A DNA stretch of 57,259 nt from UBA4717 sp045577925 (GTDB lineage: Bacteria; Bacillota; Clostridia; Oscillospirales; CAG-272). The stretch covers positions 1 through 57,259 of the forward strand of contig JAZNJH010000010.1 of assembly GCA_045577925.1 (NCBI GenBank), in the 5' to 3' direction. The notes below the pieces were generated by a model, which was not told the DNA's origin, did not search any database, and saw nothing but the letters and a program-made list of their open reading frames with translations. Of this stretch, positions 49,295 to 57,184 are shown piece after piece (position 1 is the stretch's first letter; every line of letters starts with the position of its first letter). Position numbers and translations under genes: made by a program.

Positions 49295-50224
49295 TTATTT
49301 ATTTGTTTTTCGAAAGACGATAGCGCACCAGCCGTTTTCACGCACGGTTTCTGCCGGTTCAAATCCGGCGCCAATCATGGCATCAAGCACGTCATTTTCG
49401 CGCTCCTCTATGATACCTGAGGTTATATAAAACGCACCGTCCTTCAGGCATGCGCCTATGTCAGAAGAAAGCCTTATAATTATGTCGGCAACGATGTTTG
49501 CAACCGCAAAATCAAAACCACCCGCCGGCACTTCAACGTCTTTAAGAAGATCTGATACTCCGCAGCTGATGATATCGCCGCAGCCGTTCTTTTCGCAGTT
49601 TTCACATGCAACTCTGACAGCCACAGGGTCAATATCGTATGCCGCGCATCGTGCGGCGCCGAGTTTTGCCGCGCATATCGACAAAATTCCGCTTCCCGTG
49701 CCGACGTCAAGAACACGGTCACCGGGATTCATATATTTCTCTATGAGCCCTGCAACAAGTCTTGTCGTTTCGTGTGTTCCCGTTCCAAATGCCATTCCGG
49801 GATCCATCTTTACGATCACTTCGCCGTTTTTCGCCTCATAATCCTCCCACATCGGAACGATAACAAGCCTGTCACTAACGTTTATCGGCTTATAATACTT
49901 TTTCCACGCCGTTGACCATTCTTCCTCGTCAAGACCTATAAGCTCAATCTTTGCGTCTATCGAAAGTGCTTCAAATCTTTCCTTCAAAAATGCAATGTAA
50001 TCGTTGTAGTTCTTTTCTTCAGGCACGTATATTGATACCGATGCAAGACTTTTGTCCGCATTGAGTATAGATTCGTCTATAAGATCCCCATACACAGTTT
50101 TAAGATTTGTTTCTATATCGCTGTAATCCTCAATCATAAGACCGTTATCAAGCATACCCATAACTGCCGCGGTATCGTCAAGCTTTTCTATATTGACAGT
50201 TACCTTTAGCTGTGTCCATTCCAT
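49295..50224 (-). CDS. prmA: Ribosomal protein L11 methyltransferase
   Basis: 309 residues. It methylates lysines of L11 using SAM. The N-terminal substrate domain (about 1-130) ends around WKKYYKPINVSDRLVIVPMWEDY. The SAM domain contains DPGMAFGTGTHETTRL, VLDVGTGSGILSICAAKLGA and NIVADIIIRL, all expected. It is 23 bases after dnaJ on the same strand, the usual Firmicutes position at the end of the dnaK operon. Confidence 0.97.
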   Translation of the reverse strand: MEWTQLKVTVNIEKLDDTAAVMGMLDNGLMIEDYSDIETNLKTVYGDLIDESILNADKSLASVSIYVPEEKNYNDYIAFLKERFEALSIDAKIELIGLDEEEWSTAWKKYYKPINVSDRLVIVPMWEDYEAKNGEVIVKMDPGMAFGTGTHETTRLVAGLIEKYMNPGDRVLDVGTGSGILSICAAKLGAARCAAYDIDPVAVRVACENCEKNGCGDIISCGVSDLLKDVEVPAGGFDFAVANIVADIIIRLSSDIGACLKDGAFYITSGIIEERENDVLDAMIGAGFEPAETVRENGWCAIVFRKTNK

Positions 50225-50247
50225 AAATAACTCTCCGTTATGACCTT

Positions 50248-51390
50248 TTATTTCTTACCCTTGAATTTTTTGAAGAATCCGTCCTTGGTCTCTTCTGCAG
50301 CAAGCGTTTCATCAAGCTTTTTCAAAAGCTCCTTTTGCTCTGAGCTGAGATTTTTCGGAGTTTGCACAGTAACGGTGAAATAAAGATCTCCCGTACCCTT
50401 GTATTCAAGCTTGTTTATACCCTTGCCCTTTATAGAGAACTGCGTTCCCGTCTGCGTTGCTTCGGGTATCTTATAAGTAGTACCGCCGTCAAGAGTAGGT
50501 ACGTTTATCTCTGCACCGAGCGCCGCCTGCGAGAACGTGATCGGTATATTACAATATATATTGTAGCCGTCGCGCTCGAATATATGATGGGGTCTGACAG
50601 AAACGGTTATGATAAGATCTCCCGTCTGACCGCCCTGACGTCCAACGTCACCCTGAGCGCGTATAGCAACTCTCTGTCCGTCGTCAATTCCGGCAGGGAT
50701 CGATACTTCAAGCTTCTTTTTTATTCTTATATAGCCCGTACCGCGGCAATTATTACACGGGTTCTTGATTATCTTACCGCGTCCACGGCAAGCATCGCAC
50801 TGCCCCGTTGTCTGCATCATGCCCAGTGGCGTTCTCTGCGTGCGTCTTACCTGACCCGTACCCGAGCAGACGGTACAAGTTTCGGGCGAAGTGCCCTTCT
50901 GCGCGCCCGTTGCATTACAGTCCGGGCATTCTTCAATACGGTTGAATTCTATTTCCTTCTTGCAACCGAACGCTGCTTCTTCAAAGGAAACGATAACTCT
51001 CTGAAGTATGTCGTCGCCTCTGACGGGTCCGCGTCTGCGCGCGCCCGACTGTCCGCCGCCCCCGAAAAAGCTTGAGAATATGTCCGACAGATCAATATCG
51101 TCGCCAAATCCGCCAAAGCCTCCGAAACCGCCGAAGCCTGTGCCGCCAAAGCCCGAGCCCGGATCAAACGCCGCGTGACCGTATCTGTCGTACTGCGCTT
51201 TTTTATCGTTATCCGAAAGCACACCGTATGCTTCGTTGATCTCCTTGAACTTTTCCTCTGCATCTGGATTGTTCGGGTTAAGATCGGGATGATATTTTTT
51301 CGCAAGCGTCTTATACGCTTTTTTTATAGCCGCGTCGTCAGCTCCCTTTTGAAGCCCGAGCACCTCATAATAATCCCGTTTTTCTGCCAT
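50248..51390 (-). CDS. dnaJ: Chaperone DnaJ
   Basis: 380 residues. J domain (about 4-70) with the HPD motif in YHPDLNPN, a Gly/Phe-rich stretch (about 75-115), four CxxCxGxG zinc repeats (CPDCNATG, CTVCSGTG, CDACRGRG, CNNCRGTG) and the substrate-binding C-terminal domains. It stimulates DnaK ATPase and delivers clients. A hairpin with a partial T run lies between dnaK and dnaJ, so dnaJ may be expressed at a lower level. AGAGTC-like sequence before the ATG is a weak ribosome site. Confidence 0.98.
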   Translation of the reverse strand: MAEKRDYYEVLGLQKGADDAAIKKAYKTLAKKYHPDLNPNNPDAEEKFKEINEAYGVLSDNDKKAQYDRYGHAAFDPGSGFGGTGFGGFGGFGGFGDDIDLSDIFSSFFGGGGQSGARRRGPVRGDDILQRVIVSFEEAAFGCKKEIEFNRIEECPDCNATGAQKGTSPETCTVCSGTGQVRRTQRTPLGMMQTTGQCDACRGRGKIIKNPCNNCRGTGYIRIKKKLEVSIPAGIDDGQRVAIRAQGDVGRQGGQTGDLIITVSVRPHHIFERDGYNIYCNIPITFSQAALGAEINVPTLDGGTTYKIPEATQTGTQFSIKGKGINKLEYKGTGDLYFTVTVQTPKNLSSEQKELLKKLDETLAAEETKDGFFKKFKGKK

Positions 51391-51493
51391 CTTAATGACT
51401 CTGCCTTTCTGAGTGTAAGCATTAACTGTATAATTATACTTGATTTGCCGTTTTCAATTATACAGTATTTTGTAAACTTTCAAGCTTGTTTAA

Positions 51494-51539
51494 CAAATAA
51501 GTACAACATCGCCCCACTTTTGTGAAAGCGATGCTGTAC
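51494..51539 (-). terminator. Hairpin between dnaK and dnaJ, partial terminator
   Basis: GTACAACATCGC (51501-51512) pairs with GCGATGCTGTAC (51528-51539) through 12 pairs (one G-T). On the minus strand TTATTTGTT follows, a weak tail. It would reduce transcription from dnaK into dnaJ. Confidence 0.6.
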
Positions 51540-51569
51540 CGTTTTATTTAACAGCTCTTTTATCTGATA

Positions 51570-53411
51570 TTACTTGTTGTCGCCGCTCTTGTCTTCAAAA
51601 TCAGCGTCATAATACGTGCCATCTCCCGATGCGCCCGCAGCACCGCCGTCAAAGCCGGCACCTGCCGCGCCGTTTGCCTGAGCCTGCTTATAGAGCTCCT
51701 CGGAAAGCTTATAGAACTTCTGCTGAAGCGCTTCCGTGTCAGCCTTTATTGCTTCGATATTATCAGTCTTTACCGTTTCGCGAAGCTTGTCGATAGCCGC
51801 CTTAACGTCAGCCTTGTCTGCTTCGCTGACCTTGTCACCGATCTCGCCAAGAGCCTTTTCGCTCTGGAATATAAGGCTGTCCGCCTGATTCTTCGTTTCA
51901 ACAGCTTCCTTCTGCTTCTTGTCTTCCTCAGCAAACTTTTCTGCGTCCTTTACAGCCTTTTCAATGTCTTCCTTGGACATATTGGTGCTGCTTGTGATCG
52001 TGATATGCTGTTCCTTACCTGTTCCCTTATCCTGAGCCGTTACGTTTACGATACCGTTGGAGTCGATATCGAAGGTAACCTCGATCTGCGGAACACCGCG
52101 GGGAGCTGCAGGGATACCGTCGAGCACGAAACGTCCGAGAGTTGTATTACCGGCCGCCATATCGCGCTCGCCCTGAAGAACGTGAATCTCAACAGACGTC
52201 TGTCCGTCAGCCGCAGTTGAATATACCTGGCTCTTCTTTACGGGAATGGTTGTGTTTCTTTCAATGATTCTGTTGAATACTCCGCCGAGAGTCTCGATAC
52301 CGAGAGAAAGGGGAGTTACGTCTAAAAGGAGAAGGTCCTTAACGTCGCCGCCGAGAACGCCTGCCTGGATAGCCGCGCCTATAGCAACGCATTCGTCAGG
52401 GTTGATGCCCTTGAAGGGATCCTTGCCTATAAAGCTCTTAACTGCTTCCTGAACGGCAGGAATTCTTGTTGAACCGCCAACGAGAAGCACTTTATCAACC
52501 TGCGAAGCGCTGACGCCTGCATCGGAAAGCACCTGTCTTGTGGGTATCATTGTCTTTTCAACGAGGTCTGCCGTAAGCTCATTGAACTTTGCTCTTGTAA
52601 GGTTAGCATCAAAGTGCTTGGGTCCTGTTGCATCTGATGTGATAAAGGGGAGATTGATGTTTGTTGTTGCAACGCCCGAAAGCTCTATCTTCGCCTTCTC
52701 AGCCGCATCCTTGAGACGCTGAAGCGCCATCTTGTCCTGTCTGAGGTCTATGCCGTTTTCAGCCTTGAAGGTATCTGCTATCCAGTCGATGATTCTCTGG
52801 TCGAAGTCATCGCCGCCGAGTCTGTTGTTACCTGCAGTTGCAAGAACCTGGAAAACACCGTCTGAAATTTCAAGAAGAGAAACGTCAAAGGTACCGCCGC
52901 CGAGGTCGTATACCATTATCTTCTGTTCTTCTTCCTTATCCATACCGTAAGCGAGTGCCGCCGCAGTAGGCTCGTTGATAATTCTCATTACCTCAAGACC
53001 TGCGATCTTACCTGCATCCTTGGTTGCCTGACGCTGTGCGTCGGAGAAGTATGCGGGAACTGTGATGACCGCCTGGCTTACAGTTGTGCCGAGAAATGCT
53101 TCAGCATCAGCCTTGAGCTTCTGAAGAATCATAGCCGAAATCTCCTGAGGAGTATACGTCTGATCGTCTATATTAACCTTGTATGCAGTACCCATTTCTC
53201 TCTTAACTGAAATAACCGTACGTTCAGGGTTTGTGATGCTCTGTCTTTTTGCAACCTGACCCACCATACGCTCGCCCGTTTTGGAGAAGGACACTACCGA
53301 CGGTGTTGTACGCGCGCCCTCGGGATTCGTTATTACGATAGGCTCGCCGCCCTCAAATACTGCAACGCATGAATTCGTTGTACCTAAATCTATACCAATG
53401 ATCTTTCCCAT
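51570..53411 (-). CDS. dnaK: Chaperone DnaK (Hsp70)
   Basis: 613 residues, standard for Firmicutes. The ATPase domain opens IGIDLGTTNSCVAVFEGG and contains YDLGGGTFDVSLLE and LVGGSTRIPAV. The linker DLLLLDVTPLSLGIET leads to the substrate-binding domain and a helical lid, ending in a Gly/Ala-rich tail and DADFEDKSGDNK. It lacks the insertion in the ATPase N-terminus found in Gram-negative DnaK, consistent with a Gram-positive source. GGAGG precedes the ATG. It works with GrpE and DnaJ, encoded either side. Confidence 0.99.
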   Translation of the reverse strand: MGKIIGIDLGTTNSCVAVFEGGEPIVITNPEGARTTPSVVSFSKTGERMVGQVAKRQSITNPERTVISVKREMGTAYKVNIDDQTYTPQEISAMILQKLKADAEAFLGTTVSQAVITVPAYFSDAQRQATKDAGKIAGLEVMRIINEPTAAALAYGMDKEEEQKIMVYDLGGGTFDVSLLEISDGVFQVLATAGNNRLGGDDFDQRIIDWIADTFKAENGIDLRQDKMALQRLKDAAEKAKIELSGVATTNINLPFITSDATGPKHFDANLTRAKFNELTADLVEKTMIPTRQVLSDAGVSASQVDKVLLVGGSTRIPAVQEAVKSFIGKDPFKGINPDECVAIGAAIQAGVLGGDVKDLLLLDVTPLSLGIETLGGVFNRIIERNTTIPVKKSQVYSTAADGQTSVEIHVLQGERDMAAGNTTLGRFVLDGIPAAPRGVPQIEVTFDIDSNGIVNVTAQDKGTGKEQHITITSSTNMSKEDIEKAVKDAEKFAEEDKKQKEAVETKNQADSLIFQSEKALGEIGDKVSEADKADVKAAIDKLRETVKTDNIEAIKADTEALQQKFYKLSEELYKQAQANGAAGAGFDGGAAGASGDGTYYDADFEDKSGDNK

Positions 53412-53454
53412 AATAAAAACCTCCGTTTATATGTTATATATTTATAAATTTCTA

Positions 53455-54015
53455 TCAGTTAGCAACGGTGACCTTCGCGTGTCTGAGTACGCGGTCGCCT
53501 TTTTTATAGCCCTTTTCAAATACGTCGGCTATAACGTTCTCTCCGAGATCCTCCCTCTCAACGTGGAGCATCGCATCGTGGATATTGGGGTCAAACTCAT
53601 CGCCCATAGCACCGTATGCGCTAACAGACATTTTTTCAAGCATATCACTTACGCTCTTTAAAATAAGCTTTAATCCCTCAAGCACCTTTTCGCCGTTATC
53701 ATACGCCGACGCTCTCTCAATGTTATCGATGATCGGTAGCACCTGAGCAAGCGCATCGAAATAGGCGTCTGTATATACGCTTTCCTTTTCTTTCGCCGTG
53801 CGCTTACGGTAGTTATCGTATTCGGCGATCATTCTCATGTATCTGTCGTTTTGCTCTTCAAGCTCGTGCGTTTTTGCTTCAAGCTCTTTTTTCAATTTTT
53901 CAAGCTCGGCCTTTAGCTTTTTGTCATCGCCCGATACTTTCTTTTCAGGCGCTTTCTTTTTGTCCTTGCTTCCATCTTCTGTGCCAGCGGCACTCTTCTT
54001 TATTTCTTCTGCCAT
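53455..54015 (-). CDS. grpE: Nucleotide exchange factor GrpE
   Basis: 186 residues. A charged Lys/Ala/Glu-rich N-terminus (about 1-30) is followed by a long dimeric coiled coil (about 30-100, with RYMRMIAEYDNYRKRTAKE) and a beta domain with FDPNIHDAMLHVE and VFEKGYKKGDRVLRHAKVTVAN. It exchanges ADP for ATP on DnaK. It sits 20 bases after hrcA and 43 before dnaK in the CIRCE-controlled operon. Confidence 0.98.
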   Translation of the reverse strand: MAEEIKKSAAGTEDGSKDKKKAPEKKVSGDDKKLKAELEKLKKELEAKTHELEEQNDRYMRMIAEYDNYRKRTAKEKESVYTDAYFDALAQVLPIIDNIERASAYDNGEKVLEGLKLILKSVSDMLEKMSVSAYGAMGDEFDPNIHDAMLHVEREDLGENVIADVFEKGYKKGDRVLRHAKVTVAN

Positions 54016-54035
54016 TTTTATTTCCTTTCAAGCTT

Positions 54036-55115
54036 TCATATGTCGGTCACGTCATTTGCCTCAGGCGGCAAAAGCATACCCGAATCCATATTTTTTTCAA
54101 GCGAGTCGGCAATATACTTGACCATCGCACAAACTCTTGCATAGTCCATTCGCCTTGGCCCGACGATTCCTATCGCGCCAACCGTCTTGCCACCGATCTT
54201 TATACTTTTATAAATTAAGGAAGAATCGTTCATCTCCCCAAGAGGATTTTCCGAACCGATAATAATGTTCGTGTCATCTCCGAGATCCTTTGAGACCACG
54301 TCAAGAAGCCCGCTCTTATTATCAAATGCCTCAAGCATGTGCTTGAGCTTTTCAGTATCCGAAAACTCGGGATACTCCAGAAGCCTGTTGACCCCCTCGT
54401 ATTTGAGCTCCGAGCCATCGCCCTGACGGATAATGTCGTATACTATCTTCACAAGCGGATTTGCAAGGATCTCAAAGCGGTCAAGCCGTCTTTCAAAGTC
54501 AAGTATAACGGGAACATTTATGTTTTCAGGATCAAGCCCTGCAAGAGTTGCGTTCATCGCATCCGCTATGAGTTTTATATCGCTCTGGGTAAGAATAAAG
54601 CCCGATCTTATCTTTTTCGTCTTTATCTCGCCTGTGCTCGTAAGTGCGATAAGCGCAAAGCACTTCTCGTCAACGTACATAGTATCAAAACGAGTTATAA
54701 CAACCCCGACGGGCTTCGGCCTTACCGTAAGTCCGGTGTAATTTGTCATTAAAGACATGACCTTAGTTGCGCTTTCAAGTATACCGTCCGCTTCCGAATG
54801 CTTCATGCCAAGTATCTTATTAAGCTGGGCAATTTCGCTCGAAGTCATGCTGTACTGCTGCATCAGCGAATCAACGTAAAATCTGTATCCCTTTTCCGAC
54901 GGCACTCTTCCTGCCGACGAATGAGGCTGTTCAAGATATCCGGCAGCTTCAAGCTCGGCCATTTCATTACGTATGGTAGCAGACGAGCATGATATCTGCT
55001 TATTCTCTGAAAGGTACTTTGAACCAACAGGCTCTCCGTTCTGGATATGGGAGTCTACAATTGCCTTTAAAATAAGCTTTTTTCGCTCGCTGAGTTCTAT
55101 TCTCTCTCCCGACAT
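54036..55115 (-). CDS. hrcA: Heat-inducible transcription repressor HrcA
   Basis: 359 residues. An N-terminal winged helix (about 1-80, with SCSSATIRNEMAELEAAGYLEQPHSSAGRVPSEKGYRFYVD) is followed by the GAF-like and dimerisation domains. It represses the operon through the CIRCE element just upstream, and its activity depends on GroEL in relatives. The C-terminal GAIGIVGPRRMDYARVCAMVKYIAD block is diagnostic. It is the first gene of hrcA-grpE-dnaK-dnaJ-prmA and so regulates itself. Confidence 0.98.
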   Translation of the reverse strand: MSGERIELSERKKLILKAIVDSHIQNGEPVGSKYLSENKQISCSSATIRNEMAELEAAGYLEQPHSSAGRVPSEKGYRFYVDSLMQQYSMTSSEIAQLNKILGMKHSEADGILESATKVMSLMTNYTGLTVRPKPVGVVITRFDTMYVDEKCFALIALTSTGEIKTKKIRSGFILTQSDIKLIADAMNATLAGLDPENINVPVILDFERRLDRFEILANPLVKIVYDIIRQGDGSELKYEGVNRLLEYPEFSDTEKLKHMLEAFDNKSGLLDVVSKDLGDDTNIIIGSENPLGEMNDSSLIYKSIKIGGKTVGAIGIVGPRRMDYARVCAMVKYIADSLEKNMDSGMLLPPEANDVTDI

Positions 55116-55148
55116 CCACTCACCTCTCTATAATGGTTTTTACAGTTT

Positions 55149-55175
55149 TTAGCACTCTTGGCTTTCGAGTGCTAA
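55149..55175 (-). promoter_or_regulatory. CIRCE operator for HrcA
   Basis: TTAGCACTC (55149-55157), nine bases, GAGTGCTAA (55167-55175): a perfect match to the CIRCE consensus with the canonical spacer. It overlaps the start region of the hrcA promoter. Confidence 0.98.
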
Positions 55176-55207
55176 TATAATTTAACATTATTCTGCCTCA
55201 AATTCAA
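55174..55207 (-). promoter_or_regulatory. Promoter of the heat-shock operon
   Basis: Two overlapping readings are possible on the minus strand: TTGAAT, 17 bases, TAAATT; or TTGAGG, 16 bases, TATATT. Both place the start inside the CIRCE element, so HrcA binding would block initiation. Confidence 0.6.
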
Positions 55208-55270
55208 TGACATTCTATTGTTTTTGTGTGAATTATTTGTTAATATGATGCAATAAATGCAAATTAATAT

Positions 55271-55313
55271 AAAAAAGCAAGCCGAAAAGACAACTTCGTC
55301 TTTCGGCTTGCCG
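55271..55313 (-). terminator. Terminator of the zinc-ribbon protein gene
   Basis: GCAAGCCGAAA..GAC pairs with GTC..TTTCGGCTTGC around a six-base loop, with TTTTTT following on the minus strand. Confidence 0.85.
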
Positions 55314-55327
55314 GTTTGTTTTCAAAA

Positions 55328-55753
55328 TTACTCAGCGCTTTCGATCTGCGCCGGAGCTTCTTCGCACTTTTCTTCCTTATTATCTGCAGCAGCACCGCAC
55401 TTGGGGCAGAACTTGGCATCGTCGTCCATTTTCGCCTGGCAGGAGGAGCAAAGAGTTTCGCCCTTGAGCTCTCTGATACGCTCGTTTAACTCATCAACTC
55501 TCTTTTTCGCCTCAAATATCTCTGCGATCACCTCGGGAAGAATACAGTCTTCATCGTTTGCAAAACGCTCAACGTATTCGCGGCCGATCTTTGCAAACAT
55601 TTCAGTAATTTTTCTTTCTTCCTCGTTAACTGAAAGCGAAAGCTTAGCGATCTGAGCAAGCTCCTTAGTTTTATCAACTGCTTTTTTGCCCGATTCAGAC
55701 AGCTTTTCTCCAACAGGTCTGAATTTTTTCTTCAAATCGTCAAAAAATCCCAT
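55328..55753 (-). CDS. Helical protein with C-terminal zinc ribbon
   Basis: 141 residues. A coiled-coil N-terminal part (about 1-95, MGFFDDLKKKFRPVGEKLSESGKKAVDKTKELAQ) is followed by a zinc ribbon CSSC...CPKC (about 102-121) and an acidic tail. Such proteins are common in Clostridia and uncharacterised; many are membrane-associated or bind partners through the ribbon. It has its own consensus promoter and terminator. The family assignment is structural only. Confidence 0.85.
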   Translation of the reverse strand: MGFFDDLKKKFRPVGEKLSESGKKAVDKTKELAQIAKLSLSVNEEERKITEMFAKIGREYVERFANDEDCILPEVIAEIFEAKKRVDELNERIRELKGETLCSSCQAKMDDDAKFCPKCGAAADNKEEKCEEAPAQIESAE

Positions 55754-55806
55754 AACTGTTCTCCTTTATATTTTAAGATTTGCACCGTATTTAGTATTCT
55801 TTAATA

Positions 55807-55835
55807 ATTATACTCTATCCCGTCTTTTTTGTCAA
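55807..55835 (-). promoter_or_regulatory. Promoter of the zinc-ribbon protein gene
   Basis: Minus strand perfect TTGACA (complement of 55830-55835), 17-base spacer, perfect TATAAT (complement of 55807-55812). Confidence 0.75.
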
Positions 55836-55925
55836 TCACCCAACATAAATTTTTCACTGCACCGTTATCTGATTATCAGATATTTTTAATCAAAGGTTAA
55901 ATATAAAGTTATAAGAACCTTATAA

Positions 55926-55975
55926 AAATCAAAAAATGCCTAAGCACCTTGTAATCAAAGGTTCTCGGCATTTTT
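55926..55975 (-). terminator. Terminator of the 18-codon unit, with competing pairing
   Basis: AAAAATGCC pairs with GGCATTTTT (55932-55940 and 55967-55975), with an inner ACCTT/AAGGT stem. On the minus strand a T-rich tail follows. An alternative pairing of GAACCTT (55915-55921) with AAGGTTC (55958-55964) would compete with it. Confidence 0.65.
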
Positions 55976-56030
55976 ACCGGCAGACTATTGCAAAATCGGT
56001 CGATAGATCGCGAAGCTTTGATTCCGCCAT
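55974..56030 (-). pseudogene. 18-codon remnant, possibly of a four-helix-bundle protein gene
   Basis: The frame opens with AAAGGCGG, seven bases, then ATG, and reads MAESKLRDLSTDFAIVCR before a stop. The opening MxESxLRDLSxDFA resembles four-helix-bundle (23S rRNA intervening-sequence type) proteins, which are normally about 120 residues. A full promoter lies upstream and a terminator starts at the stop codon. It is either the 5' end of a deleted gene fused to a terminator, or a real small peptide gene. Its length is too short for certainty. Confidence 0.45.
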
Positions 56031-56054
56031 ATATGCACCGCCTTTCTTGAGTTT

Positions 56055-56083
56055 ATTATATCATAAAACCTAAAGTTGTTCAA
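56055..56083 (-). promoter_or_regulatory. Promoter of the 18-codon unit
   Basis: Minus strand TTGAAC (complement of 56078-56083), 17-base spacer, perfect TATAAT (complement of 56055-56060), 24 bases before the ATG. Its upstream edge touches hairpin array C. Confidence 0.6.
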
Positions 56084-56266
56084 GTGAAATATTCGGCTTA
56101 CGCCGAATGTGAAATAATTTCCTTGCGGAAATTGTGAAATATTGCTCCTTTGTCGCAATGTGAAATGAAATTTGCCCACATTCGCGTCAGCGAATATTTC
56201 ACATTTGCGAAGCAAATATTTCACAGCGAAGCTATTTCACTTGCCTGAAGGGCAAATTTCGTTGAA
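56083..56266. repeat. Hairpin array C
   Basis: Units ATTCGGCTTACGCCGAAT, AATTTCCTTGCGGAAATT and ATTGCTCCTTTGTCGCAAT are separated by GTGAAAT. After a central segment come ATTCGCGTCAGCGAAT, ATTTGCGAAGCAAAT, AGCGAAGCT and TTGCCTGAAGGGCAA, separated by ATTTCAC, the exact inverse. It is the most regular of the three arrays and ends against the terminator at 56270. Confidence 0.88.
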
Positions 56267-56269
56267 AAA

Positions 56270-56293
56270 AGCACGCTTGCGCGTGCTTTTTTC
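56270..56293. terminator. Terminator-like hairpin beside array C
   Basis: AAAAAAGCACGC/GCGTGCTTTTTT, the same form as the tRNA terminators beside arrays A and B, but no tRNA lies next to it here. Confidence 0.75.
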
Positions 56294-56300
56294 TGTGACG

Positions 56301-56352
56301 TGTGTCCGATTTAGATGCAAAACCGTGTGTGGCCAATTTAGATGCACACAGA
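56301..56352. mobile_element. Repeated motif resembling an insertion-sequence end
   Basis: The word TGTGT(CC or GGCC)(G or A)ATTTAGATGCA occurs twice in direct orientation within about 50 bases. Directly repeated motifs near the ends are typical of IS21-like elements. No transposase is present between here and the next similar end, so it is a remnant or a solo end. Confidence 0.35.
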
Positions 56353-56445
56353 TTTTGCAGAGGGTACACTACCCCCTTGGCGATGATGGGAGTTAAAATG
56401 TTCCGCGTTCTACCGGACTTTTAACGCCATGCTTGCAACGAAAAA

Positions 56446-56988
56446 CTATGTATCATTGGAAAGTTGAAGGAAAACTTTCATCCAAGCGGACGTGTTTTCA
56501 AAATCTTTCATACCGTATATGAGAAATGTACGTTGCTCTTTTCCTTTTGCACCCATATTGACATCGGCGCATATACGTATATGCCCGCAAGAGAATTTTT
56601 TCTCAAAAGAGGATTGCAAATATTCGATGCTTTTTATATTATACAAAGTGTATGTTTTTTCGTATTTGGATTCGGTTCCGGTGCCTCCCCATATACGTCC
56701 TGTAACAAGCAGATTTAGCAATGCTCCCCGATATTGAAATTTAATTGTATCGGGAGTTACATCTAAACACTTAGGATTGCTGAGGAGCTTTACAATCATA
56801 ATTGCTAAACATCCGCAACAGAATATGAGAAGTCCTTTCCAATCAAATGTATGATTTACAATATTAAATATCGTATAAAGAATAGGCAAAGCAAATAATA
56901 CAGCGATCCATATTAAATTCTGCTTTGATTGAATATTGAAGATCCGATTCAGTTTCACTTCGTAGCAAGCATATTCTTGATTGTTCAT
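56446..56988 (-). CDS. Hypothetical membrane protein with PH-like domain
   Basis: 180 residues from the ATG at 56988 (MNNQEYACYEVKLNRI), with GGAGGT upstream. Two membrane segments (about 27-46 and 52-70) follow a short cytoplasmic N-terminus. The rest is beta-rich with a final helix (FENTSAWMKVFLQLSND), resembling bacterial PH domains. Its promoter is TTGATA, 17 bases, TATAAT (57016-57044). It stands alone between two sequences that look like insertion-sequence ends. The function is unknown; homologs are scattered small membrane proteins in Firmicutes. Confidence 0.7.
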   Translation of the reverse strand: MNNQEYACYEVKLNRIFNIQSKQNLIWIAVLFALPILYTIFNIVNHTFDWKGLLIFCCGCLAIMIVKLLSNPKCLDVTPDTIKFQYRGALLNLLVTGRIWGGTGTESKYEKTYTLYNIKSIEYLQSSFEKKFSCGHIRICADVNMGAKGKEQRTFLIYGMKDFENTSAWMKVFLQLSNDT

Positions 56989-57015
56989 GCGTGATACCTC
57001 CATTTTGATATTTTT

Positions 57016-57044
57016 ATTATACTACAACTTTGTAAATATATCAA
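57016..57044 (-). promoter_or_regulatory. Promoter of the PH-like membrane protein gene
   Basis: Minus strand TTGATA (complement of 57039-57044), 17-base spacer, perfect TATAAT (complement of 57016-57021). Confidence 0.6.
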
Positions 57045-57135
57045 CCGTTTCGCCAGTTCAAATCTGTCCAAAACGCCTTTGCATCTATGGCTTTGTAAAT
57101 GTTTTTCATTGGTAGGGGCGACCTGCGTGTCAAGA

Positions 57136-57180
57136 GTAACATGGTTTACAAATTGTGAAGGCACATGGTTTACAACTTTT
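57136..57180. mobile_element. Second repeated motif resembling an insertion-sequence end
   Basis: ACATGGTTTACAA occurs twice in direct orientation, 22 bases apart by start. This resembles the repeated motifs at the ends of IS21/IS481-type elements. No transposase frame is visible in the window on either side. Confidence 0.35.
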
Positions 57181-57184
57181 TGCC

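Noticed and set aside
55985..56224. 79-codon minus-strand frame running through array C
   Set aside because: Its codons translate the hairpin array, and the supported start at 56030 is in another frame.
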